Positions 1 to 9,863 of a stretch of DNA of 64,000 bases are shown in pieces. How positions within the stretch are numbered: the stretch's first letter is position 1; each line of letters begins with the position of its first letter. The notes beneath the pieces are model-generated. The model did no database searches and was not told the origin of the DNA. It saw nothing but the letters and a program-made list of their open reading frames with translations. Source of the stretch: Bradyrhizobium sp. 132 (GTDB taxonomy: Bacteria > Pseudomonadota > Alphaproteobacteria > Rhizobiales > Xanthobacteraceae); contig NZ_JADPKY010000027.1 in the NCBI RefSeq assembly GCF_023074185.1, positions 1-64,000 on the forward strand, read 5' to 3'. The translations under genes and the position numbers were made by a program.

Positions 1-42
1 CATCTTCGCCCATTGGGCGTCAGTCAAAACGAATCGGTCCAT
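1..42 (-). CDS. IS5-family transposase, N-terminal 14 codons (runs off the left edge)
   Basis: Read on the minus strand from an ATG at 42, the first 14 codons give MDRFVLTDAQWAKM. This matches the N-terminus I know from IS5-family (IS427-like) transposases of rhizobia, whose first domain is DUF4096-like. These enzymes cut and join insertion-sequence ends in the cytoplasm. Only the start is visible, so completeness and activity cannot be judged. The call rests on a short but characteristic string, with the LTDAQW core typical of the family. Confidence 0.7.
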   Translation of the reverse strand, partial: MDRFVLTDAQWAKM

Positions 43-105
43 CCCAAGCTTGAATCACAACCAAGCCCCGATGAGAATCCTGAATCCCAACAGACCCTAG
101 CCCGA
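1..105 (-). mobile_element. Terminal part of an IS5-type insertion sequence at the window edge
   Basis: The transposase start lies 42 bases inside the window, so the outer end of the element should fall within the next few dozen bases. Two GATTCA-containing strings on the minus strand (around 55 and 85) look like subterminal repeats. The exact inverted repeat and target duplication cannot be fixed without the other end. The end at 105 is approximate. Confidence 0.45.
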
Positions 106-146
106 GGCGCTTTGCGGCCGCGCCAGGTTCGGCTACGGTTGCCGTC

Positions 147-686
147 ATGATGCTTCGATCCGGCATTCCGGTCCTGCGACCGGGGACGCTGATATTTGCG
201 GTGCTTTCGCTCCTGCTGGCTGCTGGCGGTACCGGATGGCCGCAATCCGCGCCGCCAGCGCTCGGCTTGCAGGAGCAAGGACCGCAGGCCGCGCCGCCGC
301 CCTCGACATCAGCTCCTTCGTCACCGCCGGCGCGTGAGGACAATCCCGGGCTGATCAACGAAATGGGCAAGCTGTTCGACAAGCTGCCCTCGATCCTGCC
401 GCCGATCAAAAGCCCGAGCGAGACCATCAACGATTTGTCGCGCCTGGCGAAGCCGTCGAGCATGGTGTCGGGACGCGTGGCCTGTCCGGCCTCGTCGAAC
501 GGCGCGCCCGACTGCAAGCTCGCCGCCGACAAACTCTGCCAGAGCAAGGGCTACACGGAAGGCAAGAGCCTGAATGCCGATTCCGCGGAGAAATGCTCGG
601 CCAAGGTTCTGATCCCGGGCAGGCAACGCAAGCCGGACGACTGCCGCACTGATACCTTCGTCACCAGCGCGCTGTGCCGGAACTGA
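147..686 (+). CDS. Exported protein of unknown function
   Basis: A 179-residue protein with an N-terminal hydrophobic segment (about residues 14-29) that looks like a signal peptide or anchor. A Pro/Ala/Gln-rich linker follows (about 30-65), then a C-terminal part with several cysteines (CPASS, CKLAADKLC, CSAK, CRTD, ALC). The cysteine-rich tail suggests a disulfide-stabilised periplasmic domain. I do not recognise a named family. It lies 30 bases upstream of aspA in the same direction and just inside the IS fragment, so it may be cotranscribed with aspA. Two adjacent ATG codons open the frame; I used the first. Confidence 0.7.
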   Translation: MMLRSGIPVLRPGTLIFAVLSLLLAAGGTGWPQSAPPALGLQEQGPQAAPPPSTSAPSSPPAREDNPGLINEMGKLFDKLPSILPPIKSPSETINDLSRLAKPSSMVSGRVACPASSNGAPDCKLAADKLCQSKGYTEGKSLNADSAEKCSAKVLIPGRQRKPDDCRTDTFVTSALCRN

Positions 687-716
687 GGACGTCGCGCGAG
701 CAAGCAAGGAGCGCCC

Positions 717-2117
<1,401 letters not shown>

Positions 2118-2192
2118 TGTCGTCGTCCCGCAGCGAATTCCGTAGCTTGGAATTGCGGTAACGGCGTCCGCCACGGCGTCAGAACGCAATAC

Positions 2193-2222
2193 TTGACAGT
2201 GGAAAGATTGCCTTGTTGGTAT
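2193..2222 (+). promoter_or_regulatory. Candidate sigma-70 promoter for the first nitronate monooxygenase gene
   Basis: TTGACA at 2193-2198 is an exact -35 consensus. At 17-18 bases spacing lies TTGGTA/TGGTAT (2216-2222), an acceptable -10. It sits about 45 bases upstream of the ATG at 2267, in the gap after aspA. This is a sequence match only. Confidence 0.5.
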
Positions 2223-2266
2223 GGCCCCCAACTTCCATTTGACCGCCAACAGAGGACCTTCTCGCA

Positions 2267-3235
2267 ATGTCCATGCCTGCCTTGTTCAAGGGACGCCTGT
2301 CGATCCCCGTGATCGGTTCGCCGCTCTTCATCATCTCGGTGCCCGATCTTGTGATCGCGCAGTGCAAGGCGGGTGTGGTCGGATCGTTTCCGTCGCTGAA
2401 CGCGCGGCCGCCGGAACTGCTCGACGAGTGGCTGGCGCGGATCACCGAAGAGCTCGCGGCCTATGACCGCGCCCATCCCGACAAGCCGTCGGCGCCGTTC
2501 GCGGTCAACCAGATCGTGCACAAATCGAACAACCGGCTCGATCACGACATGCAGCTCTGCGCCAAGTACAAGGTGCCGATGGTCATTTCGTCGCTCGGTG
2601 CTCGCGAAGAGCTCAATCAGGCCGTGCACGGCTGGGGCGGCATCGTCTTCCACGACGTGATCAACCAGAAATTCGCGCACAAGGCGATCGAGAAGGGCGC
2701 CGACGGCCTGATCCTGGTCGCGGCCGGCGCCGGCGGCCATGCCGGCACGATCTCGCCGTTGGCTTTCGTTGCCGAGACGCGAAAATGGTTCGACGGCCCG
2801 ATCGCGCTGTCAGGCGCCATCGGCAACGGCAAGGCGATCCGCGCTGCGCGCATCCTGGGCGCCGACTTTGCCTATATCGGCTCGGCCTTCATTGCCACCA
2901 AGGAAGCCAATGCGGTCGAGACGTACAAGGAGATGATCGCGGGCGCGAACGCCGACGACATCGTCTATTCCAACCTCTTCACCGGCGTGCACGGCAACTA
3001 TCTGAAGCCGTCGATTCTCGCCGCCGGCATGGATCCGGAAAACCTGCCGACCTCCGATCCCTCCAAGATGAACTTCGGCACCGACGCCTCCGGCGAGCGC
3101 GCCAAGCCAAAAGCCTGGAAGGAAATCTGGGGTTCGGGCCAGGGTGTCGGCAGCATCGACGGCATCGTGCCCGCCGCCGAAATGATCGCGCGATTCAAGA
3201 AGGAATACGACGAAGCGGTCGATCCGCCGTTGTGA
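2267..3235 (+). CDS. Nitronate monooxygenase / 2-nitropropane dioxygenase family, copy 1
   Basis: FMN-dependent TIM-barrel enzyme of 322 residues. Family members oxidise alkyl nitronates (for example propionate-3-nitronate) to the aldehyde or ketone and nitrite. Visible motifs are an N-terminal strand entering SPLFIIS, the GSFPSLN loop, and the glycine-rich phosphate loop AAGAGGHAGTISP (about residues 149-161) followed by SGAIGNGKAI. A second, clearly related gene lies at 6227, and the two share GSFP, HxSNxRL and AAGAGG blocks. Enoyl-ACP reductase FabK is a relative, so the substrate is inferred rather than shown. Confidence 0.88.
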   Translation: MSMPALFKGRLSIPVIGSPLFIISVPDLVIAQCKAGVVGSFPSLNARPPELLDEWLARITEELAAYDRAHPDKPSAPFAVNQIVHKSNNRLDHDMQLCAKYKVPMVISSLGAREELNQAVHGWGGIVFHDVINQKFAHKAIEKGADGLILVAAGAGGHAGTISPLAFVAETRKWFDGPIALSGAIGNGKAIRAARILGADFAYIGSAFIATKEANAVETYKEMIAGANADDIVYSNLFTGVHGNYLKPSILAAGMDPENLPTSDPSKMNFGTDASGERAKPKAWKEIWGSGQGVGSIDGIVPAAEMIARFKKEYDEAVDPPL

Positions 3236-3242
3236 TCGCTGT

Positions 3243-3330
3243 GGTGTCCCGGTCCCGGTGCGGCGTCATAAGCGCGTTCACGCGCGTCTTCGACGCGCTA
3301 TGGTGCCGCGCCGCAGAGCCGGGACCCATC
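3243..3330. repeat. Dispersed palindromic intergenic repeat, family A (copy 1)
   Basis: The gap after the monooxygenase gene begins with GTGTCCCGG and ends with CAGAGCCGGGACCCAT, giving inverted GTCCCGG/CCGGGAC ends around a GC-rich core. A related unit in opposite orientation lies near 49033-49088, after the hydroxyacyl-CoA dehydrogenase gene. This layout resembles the extragenic palindromic repeats common in Bradyrhizobium. No coding potential is evident. Confidence 0.6.
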
Positions 3331-3416
3331 GCCACGACAACTGGCCCCCGGATCAGCAGCGCACCGCAAGAGCGCTACGCTGCGTCCGGGGAACGCCACC
3401 CGAGATCGAGTACGAC

Positions 3417-4190
3417 ATGACCCCCATTTACCGCGTCGACGGCAACAGCGTCGTCACCAGCCCGGACGCCGCGGGCCCGTGGGACCAGCGTATGCAGCAC
3501 GGTTCGGCGCCGGCCTCGCTGGTGACATGGGCGGCTGAGCGCATTCCGACGCCTGTAACGATGGACATCGCGCGCGTCACCATCGATCTGATGCGCCCCG
3601 TGCCGGTGGCGCCGCTCACGATTGCGACCGAGATCTTGCGCGAGGGCCGCAAGATCCAGCTCTGCGGGGTCAAGCTGCTCGCCGACGGCGTGCAGGTCGT
3701 CGGCGCGACCGTGCTCAAGATCAAGCGCCAGGCGCTGGCGCTCCCCGACGACGTCAAGGCGCTGCCGGTCGAATTGCCGTCGCCCGAGGACTCGCTGGTC
3801 GAGGACGGTCATGCCGCCACCAGCCCGTTCGTACGTTCGGTCTCGATGCGCGCCGCGCGCGGCCGCTTCGGCCAAGCCGGCGCGGGCGCGATCTGGTTTC
3901 GGGTCGACCATCCCCTGATCGCAGGCGAAGCGCTCTCGCAGGCGATGCGCGCCGTGGTCGCCGCCGATTTCTCCAACGGCACCGCCTCGACGCTCGACTT
4001 CCGCGCCTGGACCTACATCAACGCCGACCTCACCGTCAGCTTTTCGCGCCAGCCGATCGGCGAATGGATCCTGCTCGACGGCGACTCCTGGATCGGTCCT
4101 GACGGCGCCGGGCTTGCGATGTCGCGGCTCGCCGACCGGCAGGGCTATTTCGGCCGCGCGGTGCAAAGCCTGGTGATCGAGAAGCGGTGA
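3417..4190 (+). CDS. Thioesterase-like (double hotdog) protein
   Basis: A 257-residue protein that resembles the TesB-like/4HBT_3 acyl-CoA thioesterase group. The two halves look like tandem hotdog repeats: a VTMDIARVTIDLMRPVP block around residues 41-57, and a second block around ALSQAMRAVVAADFSNG (about 180-197). Members hydrolyse acyl-CoA thioesters in the cytoplasm. An open frame extends upstream to 3258, but that stretch crosses the palindromic repeat, so the ATG at 3417 is the better start. It lies between two nitronate monooxygenases and next to an acyl-CoA synthetase, consistent with small-acid or acyl-CoA turnover. Confidence 0.8.
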   Translation: MTPIYRVDGNSVVTSPDAAGPWDQRMQHGSAPASLVTWAAERIPTPVTMDIARVTIDLMRPVPVAPLTIATEILREGRKIQLCGVKLLADGVQVVGATVLKIKRQALALPDDVKALPVELPSPEDSLVEDGHAATSPFVRSVSMRAARGRFGQAGAGAIWFRVDHPLIAGEALSQAMRAVVAADFSNGTASTLDFRAWTYINADLTVSFSRQPIGEWILLDGDSWIGPDGAGLAMSRLADRQGYFGRAVQSLVIEKR

Positions 4191-4318
4191 GCTTGACGGC
4201 GAGCGCCGCGATCGCTCCCTTGGCCGGTTGAACGGCAGGCTTCCGCCGCCGCGGAAGGGATGCCTGGCCGCGAGCCTCCTGTTCGAAGGTCTCTTGTTCG
4301 GCGCGGCATCCTGCCTGT

Positions 4319-4417
4319 TCACACGCCGTAGAAGATCTTGATCTCCCACAGCACCACGATGATGGCCGTGATCAACGTGACCGCGGCCAACGCACTTTCC
4401 AGGGAAGCGACTCTCAT
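4319..4417 (-). CDS. 32-residue single-pass membrane microprotein
   Basis: A short minus-strand frame reads MRVASLESALAAVTLITA and continues into one hydrophobic helix (about residues 8-24), then a short WEIKIFYGV tail. A good Shine-Dalgarno (GGAG, six bases before the ATG) supports translation. It occupies the gap between the thioesterase-like gene and the acyl-CoA synthetase gene and is too short for usual gene calling. I do not recognise it. It could be a small membrane regulator or a chance frame; the RBS and a clean transmembrane profile favour a real gene. Confidence 0.5.
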   Translation of the reverse strand: MRVASLESALAAVTLITAIIVVLWEIKIFYGV

Positions 4418-4556
4418 TTCACACTCCGCTTCCCAGCCCCGCTAGCGGTCTAGTTGATTCCCTGATTCGCGCGCAATTGCGTGGGCATCGCCGGCACTCA
4501 CTCCGTTGCGCGTTGTGGTGCCGGGGCCACAACGACACCGTAGAATTCCGGGGTGT

Positions 4557-6119
4557 CTATCCCACCATCCGGTCCCGTCCGCCCCAAAAGCTCGCGCGCA
4601 GTACTTTCTTGTCGACCTTGCCGACTCCGGTCATCGGCAGTTGCTTCACGAACTGGATCTGCTTCGGCGCATGCGCCGAGCCCTTTCGCGTCTTCACCAG
4701 ATTGATCAGCTCATCGGCATCAGGTTTTGCGCCCTCGCGCAGGACGACGACGGCGGTGACGGCTTCGCCCCATTTCTCGTCGGGAATACCGACGACCGCG
4801 ACCATCGCCACGTCCGCATGCTGCGACAGGACGTCCTCGACCTCGCGTGGAAAGATGTTGAAACCGCCAGAGACGATCATGTCCTTCTTGCGGTCGAGGA
4901 TGAACATGTAGCCGCGATCGTCCTTGCGCGCGATGTCGCCGGTATGCACCCAGCCGTTCTTCAGCGTTTCGGCGGTGATGTCCGGCCGCTTCCAGTACTC
5001 CGCCATGACATGTGGAGCGCGCACGCAGATCTCGCCGGCTTCGCCCGTCTTCACCTCCTGGTCGTTGTCGTCGAGGATCTCGACCTCGCAAGCCGCGATC
5101 GGGAAACCGCAGGACAGGAACAGCTCCGGCGTCTTGGGATTGTGATCTGCCTTGCGCAGCACCGAGACGGGATAGCATTCGGTCTGGCCGTAGAGCTGCG
5201 AAAACACCGGCCCGATGCGCTCGATCCCTTCGATCAGCCGGCTCGGCGACATCGCGGAGGCGCCATAGAGCACAAGCTCGAGCGAGGAGAGGTCGGTCTT
5301 GCCCAGCGCGGGATGATCGAGCAGCACGTAGATCATGGTGGGCACGAACAATGTGAAATTGATCCGCTCGCGCGCGATGGTGGCCAGTACCGCCTCGGGA
5401 TCAAAACCCTTCAGCATGTGGACGGTGCCGCCGCGCATCAGGGTCGGCAGCACCTTTGTGCCCGCGACATGGCTGATCGGAGCGACCGTCAGATAGCGCG
5501 CCGCCTCTGGAATTTCGAAGTCGGCGAGGATCGCACCTGCCGCCCCGCTGTTCTCGCGATGATAGCGCAGCGCGCCCTTGGATTTTCCGGTCGTCCCGCC
5601 GGTGTAGTTCAGCGTCGCGAGATCGTCGGCGCCGGCGAGGCACAGCGCGGTGGCGTGGCCTTCGATCTCGATCGCCTGCAACAGGTCGACGCCATAGTCG
5701 GCCGGTCCCATGGTGAAGACCGCCTTGAGCTGCCCCGCCTGTGTGGCGAGCTCGCCGCCGCGCTCGCGGAAGGAGGCCGCATCGACCACCAGCATCTCGG
5801 CCCCGGAATCCTCGAGCTGGAAGAGCTGGTCTCCTCGCGACCCCAGAGGATGCAGCCAGGTGATGCAGAGCCTGGACAATTGCGCGGCGACACCGGCGCA
5901 CCAGGTGTCGGCGCGATTGGCGGTGAGGAGAGCGACACGCGCGCCGGGCTGCAATCCAAGGCGCATGAATACGCTCTGGATCCGTCCGATCAGGTCGATT
6001 GTGCCCTGATAGGTCAGCGATCCGCCGGGCCAGGCGAAAGCGGTGCGGCCAGGATAGCGCGACAGTGCCCGTAGCGTCTGCGCACAAGCCGGAGACGATG
6101 CGTGGAGCGGATCGGACAT
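4557..6119 (-). CDS. Acyl-CoA synthetase (AMP-forming, ANL superfamily)
   Basis: Activates a carboxylic acid to acyl-AMP and then acyl-CoA. With the start chosen here it has 520 residues. The adenylation signature LNYTGGTTGKSKG lies near residues 168-180; YGQTE, the TGD aspartate motif (WVHTGDIARKD) and the hinge DRKKDMIVSGGFNI follow. The C-terminal catalytic lysine region is LPMTGVGKVDKK. The frame opens further upstream to 6224, but GAGGAAA sits correctly before the ATG at 6119, giving MSDPLHASS. It is divergent from the second nitronate monooxygenase across about 107 bases. The acid substrate cannot be told from sequence. Confidence 0.9.
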   Translation of the reverse strand: MSDPLHASSPACAQTLRALSRYPGRTAFAWPGGSLTYQGTIDLIGRIQSVFMRLGLQPGARVALLTANRADTWCAGVAAQLSRLCITWLHPLGSRGDQLFQLEDSGAEMLVVDAASFRERGGELATQAGQLKAVFTMGPADYGVDLLQAIEIEGHATALCLAGADDLATLNYTGGTTGKSKGALRYHRENSGAAGAILADFEIPEAARYLTVAPISHVAGTKVLPTLMRGGTVHMLKGFDPEAVLATIARERINFTLFVPTMIYVLLDHPALGKTDLSSLELVLYGASAMSPSRLIEGIERIGPVFSQLYGQTECYPVSVLRKADHNPKTPELFLSCGFPIAACEVEILDDNDQEVKTGEAGEICVRAPHVMAEYWKRPDITAETLKNGWVHTGDIARKDDRGYMFILDRKKDMIVSGGFNIFPREVEDVLSQHADVAMVAVVGIPDEKWGEAVTAVVVLREGAKPDADELINLVKTRKGSAHAPKQIQFVKQLPMTGVGKVDKKVLRASFWGGRDRMVG

Positions 6120-6226
6120 ATGTTTCCTCATTGCTTTGTCATCGGCGTTTGACGTGCCAATGTTGCGCGCAAGGCTAGCACAGGGAATGCGGGATGGAAC
6201 GACAAAGCCCGCGCAAGGAGGCAAGA

Positions 6227-7201
6227 GTGACAGGGAGGTTTGTGACGTCCGATCGACTGCAACGCTTTCGCGATCGTCTCAGTCTGCCTTTGATCGCGGC
6301 GCCGATGTTTCTGGTGTCGGGCGTCGAGCTCATGGTCGCGGCCTGCCGTAACGGTGTGATCGGCAGCTTCCCTACTGTGAACTGCCGTAGCGCGGAACAG
6401 CTTGAGGCGTGGCTCACCGAAATTGAGACGCGGCTGCGCCATCACGAGGATCAAACCGGCCGCAGGGCCGCGCCACTCTGCCCGAACCCGATCGTGCATC
6501 GCTCCAACGCTCGGCTGGAGCAGGATCTCACTGTGCTGCTGCGCCACAAGCCGGAGATCGTCATTACCTCCGTTGGATCGCCCGAGCCGGTGTTGAAGCC
6601 GCTGCATGAAGCTGGCGCGCTGGTGCTGGCGGACGTGGCCTCGATCCGCCACGCCCAGCGCGCGGCGGAGGCCGGCGCCGACGGGCTCGTACTGCTCGCC
6701 GCGGGCGCCGGCGGGCAGACCGGCTGGCTCAACCCGTTTGCCTTCGTCCGGGCAGTGCGCGCATTCTACGATGGCATCGTCGTTCTCGCGGGCGGCATCA
6801 GCGACGGCCGCGCGCTGCATGCGGCCGAAGTGCTCGGCTGCGATCTTGGCTACATGGGCACAAAATTCATAGCGACGCGCGAGAGCATGGCGGACGAGCG
6901 TCACAAGCGAATGCTGGTCGACGGCAGCGCGGACGACATTCTGCTGACCACCGCGTTCACGGGCCTGCAGACCAGCATGCTCAAGCCGTCGATCGTGGCA
7001 GCCGGTCTCGACCCCGACGATCTGCCGGCGCGGGGCGCGATCGACATCGGCAAGGACATCGACGTCAACGCACGCGAGAGCCGCCCAAAGCGCTGGCGCG
7101 ATATCTGGAGCGGCGGGCATTCGATATCGGGCGTGACCGACGTGATGGCGGTCGACGATCTCGTCGCGCGGACGGTCGCCGAGTATCGAGAGGCGGGGTG
7201 A
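6227..7201 (+). CDS. Nitronate monooxygenase family, copy 2
   Basis: A 324-residue FMN TIM-barrel protein related to the 2267 gene: APMFLVSG near the N-terminus, GSFPTVN, HRSNARLEQD, the phosphate loop AAGAGGQTGWLNP, and GGISDGRAL. An ATG at 6194 is in frame, but AAGGAGG lies six bases before the GTG at 6227, so that start is preferred. Divergent transcription from the acyl-CoA synthetase suggests shared control. Family role is oxidation of nitronates to carbonyl plus nitrite; the actual substrate is unknown. Confidence 0.87.
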   Translation: MTGRFVTSDRLQRFRDRLSLPLIAAPMFLVSGVELMVAACRNGVIGSFPTVNCRSAEQLEAWLTEIETRLRHHEDQTGRRAAPLCPNPIVHRSNARLEQDLTVLLRHKPEIVITSVGSPEPVLKPLHEAGALVLADVASIRHAQRAAEAGADGLVLLAAGAGGQTGWLNPFAFVRAVRAFYDGIVVLAGGISDGRALHAAEVLGCDLGYMGTKFIATRESMADERHKRMLVDGSADDILLTTAFTGLQTSMLKPSIVAAGLDPDDLPARGAIDIGKDIDVNARESRPKRWRDIWSGGHSISGVTDVMAVDDLVARTVAEYREAG

Positions 7202-7358
7202 CCGCCTCTCCCCGTAAAACTGCGGAGGCCGGCAGGGCCCGTTGTCCCCATCACAGTTAATCGAGCGCTCCTTCGAAGCCCCTCACTTAACGGCAGATTA
7301 ACCAACGCCCGGCAAGAATCCCTCTCACGGCGCCAATCAGGACCGAGAGGGACAGGCG

Positions 7359-7607
7359 ATGGACTTCGACTATCTCAACGCCAAGACGGCGGCTTCGCTG
7401 GACGAAATTCGCGTTCGCGTAGCCCATGCGCTGGCCCGCCATCCGCTGTGCCGCAGTGTGCGCTTCGACATTGTCAGTGTCCCCCGCACCCGCCGGGGCG
7501 GCAATTGGACGGTGACGTTGCAATCGGTCGAGCCGCGCGGCGTCTGGGAGGCCTCGGAGATCGTGGCCGACATCCAGGACGCTTACGATCTGGCGCTAGC
7601 TGCCTGA
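7359..7607 (+). CDS. Small conserved-looking cytoplasmic protein, unknown function
   Basis: An 82-residue protein beginning MDFDYLNAKTAASLDE, without signal peptide or membrane helix. GAGAGGGACAGG precedes the ATG at good distance. The pattern (amphipathic helix, strand CRSVRFDIVSV, strand WTVTLQSV, C-terminal helix) suggests a small alpha/beta fold. I cannot assign a family. It stands alone between the second monooxygenase and a membrane-anchored protein gene. Confidence 0.7.
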   Translation: MDFDYLNAKTAASLDEIRVRVAHALARHPLCRSVRFDIVSVPRTRRGGNWTVTLQSVEPRGVWEASEIVADIQDAYDLALAA

Positions 7608-7709
7608 TCTTCTTGAGTTTTTCGGGCGATGTCGCCGCAGTCTGCGCGATTGCCGCCGCAATGGCTCGGTTAAGCCTTAATTATCGCCCAGTTTCCAAGC
7701 AGTGATCAC

Positions 7710-8447
7710 GTGGACTTGAAGTCGGACGCGGAGAGACGTTTGTCGAAAGCCATCACCATCGTCGTGCTGACCTGCTTCCTCGTCCTCGGCGCCGCCACCA
7801 CTGCCATTCTTGGCCGTGACAGCGTGCCAAGCGTCAGCGCTGAGATGATCTCGCAAACGCCGCCTAAGCCGCTTGCAACCAACCGGGCTGCCAAGGCCGA
7901 CCGTCTGGTTCCGACGCTGGCGCTGGCTTCGGCCGCAATCGACCCGGTTCAGGTTCCAGCCGACAAGCTCTCGCAAATGCCCGTGCTGGCCGAGCCGCTG
8001 CGCCAGGCGTTCGCTGCCGCCACGCCGTCCGATTTCCCGATGCCCAAGGCGAACGTGAACGAGGCTCCGGCCGCTTCAGAGGTTCCGGCCGTCGAAGTCC
8101 CGGCCAAGCCGAAGGTCGTGGCCAAGCCGCAGCCGCAGAAATCCTATTCGCTGCTTTCCGACGTGCAGATCTCGGGCATCCGGGACCGTCTGAAATTGTC
8201 GTCGTCGCAGGAATATTACTGGCCTTCGGTCGAGACAGCGCTGCGCAACGTTGTCCGCAAGATCTCGGCAAACAAGCTGTCCAATCCGAACGTGCAGGGC
8301 GTGCCGATCGATCCCAATTGCGACGAGGTCCAGCAGTTGAAGTCGGCCGCGATGCCGCTGCTGTTCCAGCTGCGTGACGACCAGAAAGAGGAAGTGCGCA
8401 AGCTCGCCCGCATCATCGGGCTCGAGAAGGTCGCGCAGCAAATCTGA
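7710..8447 (+). CDS. Membrane-anchored protein with Spy/LTXXQ-like helical tail
   Basis: A 245-residue protein starting at GTG. One hydrophobic helix (about residues 14-36) anchors or exports it. A Pro/Ala/Lys-rich linker (about 85-145, with EVPAVEVPAKPKVVAK) follows, then a helical C-terminal domain containing LKLSSSQEYYWPSVETALRN. That string resembles the LTxxQ/Spy-type helical periplasmic repeats. The layout suggests a periplasmic domain held off the inner membrane by a flexible linker. The next gene encodes another linker-rich membrane protein in the same direction. The function is unknown. Confidence 0.7.
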   Translation: MDLKSDAERRLSKAITIVVLTCFLVLGAATTAILGRDSVPSVSAEMISQTPPKPLATNRAAKADRLVPTLALASAAIDPVQVPADKLSQMPVLAEPLRQAFAAATPSDFPMPKANVNEAPAASEVPAVEVPAKPKVVAKPQPQKSYSLLSDVQISGIRDRLKLSSSQEYYWPSVETALRNVVRKISANKLSNPNVQGVPIDPNCDEVQQLKSAAMPLLFQLRDDQKEEVRKLARIIGLEKVAQQI

Positions 8448-8531
8448 CGCATGGGTTAGGGAACCGCGCGCTCGCTTCTGGAACATCGGGCAATCCCAAG
8501 GCGTTACCCGGTCCAAAGAGGGAGTGGATCG

Positions 8532-9245
8532 ATGCGCGCCTCGATAGCTTATTTCGTCGGTGCCGGAACGATCGTCGCCGCCATGGCGATTGGTCTCGGC
8601 GGCGGCATCGTCGCCGGCAATATCATGCACCCAATCGCGCCCAAGCAGGGGCCGGATACCGGCAAGATGGCGCAGCGTGCTGAACCAGTCGCCGCACCGA
8701 CAACGACGAGTGCGCCCTCGGAGCGCGTCCAATATCTCACCGGCTCAAAAACTTTCGGCGCGATAGTCGTCGTGCCTGCGCAGGCGCAGGACGAAGCAAA
8801 GCCTGAGGTCAAATCCGAGACGCAGACTACCCAGGCAAACGCTGAATCGCCCGCGCCGCATCCCTCGCAAGCAGCCGCAGTCGAGCCGCCCAAGGAGCAA
8901 TTCAAGCCGGCAGCCGCTTCGCCTCCGCAAGTCGTAAAACCCGCCGAGCAGCAGACTTCGACGGTGCCGTCCTCTTCATCTGACAACGCCAAGGACAATG
9001 CCAATGCCAAGGCCAGGGATTCTGACGTGAAGCGTGCCACGTCCGAACGGCGCCGGATGGATCGCCGCGAGCGTTGGGCCGAGCGCCGTCGTTACGACCC
9101 CCGCGAGCAACGCGGCATGCGCGATCAGACCGATTGGGACGATGTCGCGCGCAACGTTCGTGAAGATTCCAGCACTCGGGACGTCGTGATCCGTCCGGGC
9201 AGTGGCTTCCCGCAGATCAGGATGTTCGGCGCCGACGACGATTAG
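8532..9245 (+). CDS. Membrane-anchored low-complexity protein with basic C-terminal region
   Basis: A 237-residue protein. An N-terminal hydrophobic segment with glycine motifs (about residues 5-30, GLGGGIVAGNI) is followed by a long Ala/Pro/Glu/Gln-rich stretch and then a strongly basic segment rich in Arg (about 165-200: ERRRMDRRERWAERRR). The tail ends in acidic ADDD. No enzymatic motif is visible. It is probably a periplasm-facing structural or cell-envelope protein. It follows the similarly built 7710 gene after 84 bases and may be cotranscribed with it. Confidence 0.65.
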   Translation: MRASIAYFVGAGTIVAAMAIGLGGGIVAGNIMHPIAPKQGPDTGKMAQRAEPVAAPTTTSAPSERVQYLTGSKTFGAIVVVPAQAQDEAKPEVKSETQTTQANAESPAPHPSQAAAVEPPKEQFKPAAASPPQVVKPAEQQTSTVPSSSSDNAKDNANAKARDSDVKRATSERRRMDRRERWAERRRYDPREQRGMRDQTDWDDVARNVREDSSTRDVVIRPGSGFPQIRMFGADDD

Positions 9246-9384
9246 CGCCTGACACCGCCCTGTTCGCCGCCGCGCACGCGATCGTGAGCGGCGGTTCGTT
9301 CTGGGGAGGCGCTTGCCTCCACTTTCAACTTCCAGACGATCTCCGTTCAATGCATGATTGACGTAGCCAGCCAGAGGCCGCGTC

Positions 9385-9861
9385 ATGGTTTCCATGTCAG
9401 TGCATCTGTTGTGGACGTCCGCCGATAGCCTCATCGTGGCCTTCGCGCTCGCATTCATCGTTCCGCGATGGCATGTGCTGCCTCTGATTCTGATGTTCGG
9501 CGTTTGTGACGCACTAGGCTCTGCGCTCGGTGTCGGTGTGCCCGCCGAAGGCGGTCTTGCCGCGGTCGCGCTGATCTCGTGTGGCGCGTTGTTGGTCCTG
9601 CGTCTTCCGATCGCACATCGCCTGATACAGGCGGCGGGCTGGGTCTACGTCCTGCCGCCCCTGCTTGCGATCGACAATATCGTGTCGCACGCGCCGGACC
9701 ATGTCGGCCTTGTGGCGCTGTCGAGCGCCGCGATGGCTGGCCTCGGATTTTCGTGCGGAGCCGTGGCGTCCGGTTGGTTCAACGCGAGTCCCGAAAGCGG
9801 ACGGTCGTTCGCCGGGGCCTGTCTGCTTGTCGCTGGAAGCGTTTTGGCATTCGGGGGCTAA
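9385..9861 (+). CDS. Small polytopic membrane protein
   Basis: A 158-residue, very hydrophobic protein with about five predicted transmembrane helices (roughly residues 13-28, 32-50, 57-75, 84-102, 108-127 and a final one near 140-156). Glycine- and alanine-rich helices suggest a compact pore or anchor. I do not recognise a family. Its stop codon is separated by only two bases from the ATG of the beta-propeller gene, so the two are probably translationally coupled. Confidence 0.7.
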   Translation: MVSMSVHLLWTSADSLIVAFALAFIVPRWHVLPLILMFGVCDALGSALGVGVPAEGGLAAVALISCGALLVLRLPIAHRLIQAAGWVYVLPPLLAIDNIVSHAPDHVGLVALSSAAMAGLGFSCGAVASGWFNASPESGRSFAGACLLVAGSVLAFGG

Positions 9862-9863
9862 CC

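Noticed and set aside
4506..6074. 522-codon plus-strand frame opposite the acyl-CoA synthetase
   Set aside because: His/Arg/Asp-rich translation with no domain; the opposite strand carries the full set of ANL motifs.
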